64,000 nt of DNA from Phycomyces blakesleeanus NRRL 1555(-) (lineage: Eukaryota > Mucoromycota > Mucoromycetes > Mucorales > Phycomycetaceae), in contig NW_017265153.1 of NCBI RefSeq assembly GCF_001638985.1, positions 183,776 to 247,775 on the forward strand, in the 5' to 3' direction. The notes beneath the pieces were generated by a model, which saw only the letters and a program-made list of their open reading frames with translations, searched no databases and was not told the origin of the DNA. Both the position numbers and the translations under genes were made by a program. Positions 61,845 to 64,000 of the stretch are shown here, in pieces (position 1 is the stretch's first letter; every line of letters starts with the position of its first letter).

Positions 61845-62296
61845 GGGGGTTTCCTTATCTCTTTAGTTAGAAGTTCAGATTAGGATTCTTATGGCGGGTG
61901 TTAAACCTGTGTCCAATGAAAGTGAATATAAAATGGAAATTATTGAGTCCCCCTTTTTAATTAACCGTCTTATTCTTGTACCTGATATTTTATTATAAAC
62001 AATTAAGTTATGTTATATCACTTATATTGAGCATTTCTTCTTTTTTTTATATAAGATCTGGTATCTAAGCTAGAGGTATGTAAGAGAGGCAAATAAATTG
62101 ATAATTTTTTTGCTTCAAGTATTTCAAGACGCCATAATGAGCAATCCTCAATTTCAATCCGAAAGCTTTTTTCTTCAGATTAAATCTACATATTTTAATT
62201 CTATTCAGGTTATTCTAAGCCAATCATTTTATTATTTAAACACCCGATTTCCGAATCCTAATCTGAATTTCTATCCAAAGAGATAATGAAACCCCC
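61845..62296. mobile_element. MITE, 452 bp, ~60-bp imperfect TIRs, TA-flanked
   Basis: The left end GGGGGTTTCCTTATCTCTTT (61845) is mirrored at the right end (GGGGGTTTCATTATCTCTTT read from 62296 inward). The match continues with TTCAGATTAGGATTC and CGGGTGTT. TA flanks both ends (61843-61844, 62297-62298). The interior is AT-rich and non-coding. Confidence 0.82.
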
Positions 62297-62439
62297 TAAT
62301 GTAATAAATTTTAGTTTTTTGTGTCTTCAAAGAGCTGACCAAATGAAGGTGAAAATACTACAACTACCTGGAAAAGCTTCTTTATACACTCTTTTTTTTT
62401 TTTTTTTACAAATTATTCGCGCATTTTCATAAAACAAAA
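62297..62439. other. Short spacer
   Basis: AT-rich with a T run at about 62392-62407. Nothing gene-like. Confidence 0.5.
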
Positions 62440-62785
62440 ACCTTTATTATAATGGACGTCGGTTTAATCAGCCATCAAACCTTTGCGTAGAATATCTACA
62501 AAACCCTGCAAGGTCTGAGAAAAGAATTTGATTACAAAGCGTCTCTGATCCATAATGTGAGTGTTTCTTTTTCCAGCAGTGCTTCTCGTTTAAGTTTACT
62601 TTTTTTTTTTTTTTTTTTTTTACAAACAGACCAAAATTGTTCAATGGGGTTTAACTTCAGGGGAATATGATGGTAGATAAACGCAGCCCATATCTACGAC
62701 CTTTAATAATTTTTCTTATATCATTATTTTTATGGATTGGTACATTATCAATCTCCATTTTTTTAACCTAGTTGTTGCAGGTGGA
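62440..62785 (-). pseudogene. Tc1/IS630-type transposase fragment (C-terminal catalytic part)
   Basis: Minus-strand reading shows MEIDNVPIHK (second catalytic Asp context), then in a shifted frame GCVYLPSYSPEV, then after another shift NPIEQFWSVCKKK (catalytic Glu), followed by a Lys/Glu-rich tail (SKLKREALLEKETLTLW). These are the hallmarks of a DDE_3 transposase of a clade other than elements A and B. Two frameshifts and a long A run interrupt it. No termini were found. Confidence 0.72.
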
Positions 62786-63167
62786 ATATTTTTGTTGTTG
62801 TTTCTTGCTGAGTAATTGCTGATACACAAAAGGTAGGTCAAATAGATAAAATGAAACAAGTACAAGTCTGTGAGAATCCCTTAGGATCAAGGTTTATTTT
62901 ATAAGAGTAAAGCATTTCAAAATAGAGTTATTGATATATGAATGATTGTCTAAGGTTTTGTAATGTTTGTATTATTTTGGCATTAGATAGGAATATTACG
63001 ATTTATTTGTTAGACATTTCACCTAGTGTAGCGTATTTTTAAGGTTCTCTCGGTAACTACTCGACGCGCTATAATGAATCTAGATAAAGATACGTCGTGT
63101 GTCATAATATTTTTAAAAAAAAGAATACAACGATAATGGAAGTATAAAGAATGATGCAGGGAAAAAA
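62786..63167. other. Spacer downstream of the expanded-family gene
   Basis: AT-rich. I checked it for the arms of the large TIR element at 35410-40006 and saw no match. Confidence 0.45.
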
Positions 63168-64000
63168 TCAATAGTGAGGGGGGGAATACATTGGGCCAAG
63201 CTTTCCGATACCTTCACCATCATCCTCTTTCGTCAACTTCAAAATTATTGGGTTGACGATAGCGCTGAGCTGGGTACATTCTTGAGGATTATATCGATAT
63301 TTTGCGCTATTTATTTGATGATCTTTCTTTACTTTTATAATATCTTCCACCGCATTTTCCAACAAATACTATTTACGAGGTTATTTATCATGTCTAATTC
63401 ATTCAAGTACGCTTATTACCTTTACGTTCCAACAAAATTCAATTAATCGTGGAACAAACATAGCCCGATCTTCAAAATCAGGGCGAATTTCCAAACAGTG
63501 TTCTCTCCAAAAGTCGTAAAGCCCATCTTGATAACGCACACTCCACAAATGCAATCTTGTTTCTGCTCACATGTATATGCAAAAATATTAGAATTCATTA
63601 TGATATCTGACAAATGATACATTACCTGCGGCATGAATAAAAAAATACCTTGACCGGACTAAGCTTGTCAACAGACGCGAACGAGAAATCGTCGGCAACG
63701 CACTTAAGCATTGAAAGGACACCGTACATTCCTTTATGGTGGTCCAGTTTAATCTTGACCTTGTCGCTGTTTGTGAAATGACCAGAAGTTTCGAGTAAAG
63801 CAAGTTCTAGCTTCTTTAATCCAAAAAGCTTTATCAAGCCATCCGATTTGTATAGACTTATATGATCTAGGGGTATAAAATTTATTCAGCTTACACATCA
63901 GTCAAAAGCTGTTCAAGGAATTCCATGTTACTGATGTTGTGGTGGCCACCTTCTTCCACTGATAGTAATAAGGTGAGAGAACTTATTTCCTTTTTAGCCT
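63168..64000 (-). pseudogene. Mucorales-expanded protein family, 3' part, running off the window
   Basis: The minus strand enters from the window edge. It keeps LALLETSGHFTNSDKVKIK, LDHHKGMYGVLSMLK, then after an intron (GTAATG donor near 63626) TRLHLWSVRYQDGLYDFWRE, and EIRPDFEDRAMFVPRLIEF. After another intron (GTAATA near 63420) it ends with a last exon NPIILKLTKEDDGEG and GPMYSPPHY, stop at 63168. It shares blocks with the decayed gene at 35977-37013 but is better preserved. In the segment before the first visible intron a run of seven T shifts the frame by one base compared with the paralogue pattern, so this is a pseudogene or a homopolymer base-call error. Function unknown. Confidence 0.6.

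Overview
The window looks like nuclear DNA of a Mucoromycota fungus, probably Mucorales. It is strongly AT-rich, with short GT-AG introns and many micro- and minisatellites. It carries a CotH-family gene and two members of a protein family that I know mainly as expanded in Mucorales. The genus cannot be fixed from the sequence alone. I found no rRNA or tRNA gene and no CRISPR array.

Layout. 1-10336 is a tandem array of a 2.8-3.1 kb non-coding unit: three full-length copies and a truncated fourth, differing mainly in the length of three internal repeat blocks. 10337-14100 is a transposon graveyard: a complete but dead Tc1/mariner element with TA target sites, an old diverged piece of the array unit, and a decayed LINE-type ORF1. 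14.1-16.6 kb is low-complexity spacer. 16.6-27.9 kb carries five genes, all on the minus strand: a small unknown protein, BUB2 (TBC-domain mitotic-exit GAP), a SOSS-B-like single-strand DNA binding protein with a very long Asn/Ser tract, an acyl-CoA-binding protein with a C-terminal membrane anchor, and an AVT-type amino-acid transporter. 27.9-35.4 kb has no gene I can support.

35410-40006 is a nested transposon stack. An outer element has inverted arms of about 415-425 bp flanked by TA. It contains a decayed gene of the Mucorales-expanded family, a second Tc1/mariner copy (37179-38521), and a 423-bp MITE only 9 bp from that copy. 41.5-60.5 kb is gene-rich: a multi-pass membrane protein, a secreted CotH-family protein, a secreted EXORDIUM/PHI-1-like protein, a 19-exon cullin-4, an LPA1/2-phosphoglycerate-kinase-like P-loop protein, a LEA2-like type II membrane protein and a small single-pass membrane protein. 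The rest (60.5-64 kb) holds a 452-bp MITE, a transposase relic and a frameshifted partial gene of the expanded family.

Gene relations. The genes look like ordinary independent eukaryotic units. EXORDIUM-like and CUL4 diverge from a shared ~0.5 kb promoter region. CUL4 and the LPA1-like gene converge, with stop codons about 140 bp apart. CotH is followed by a decayed duplicate of its own 3' end. Exon borders were inferred by eye from reading frame, GT/AG sites and family similarity; none is backed by RNA data.
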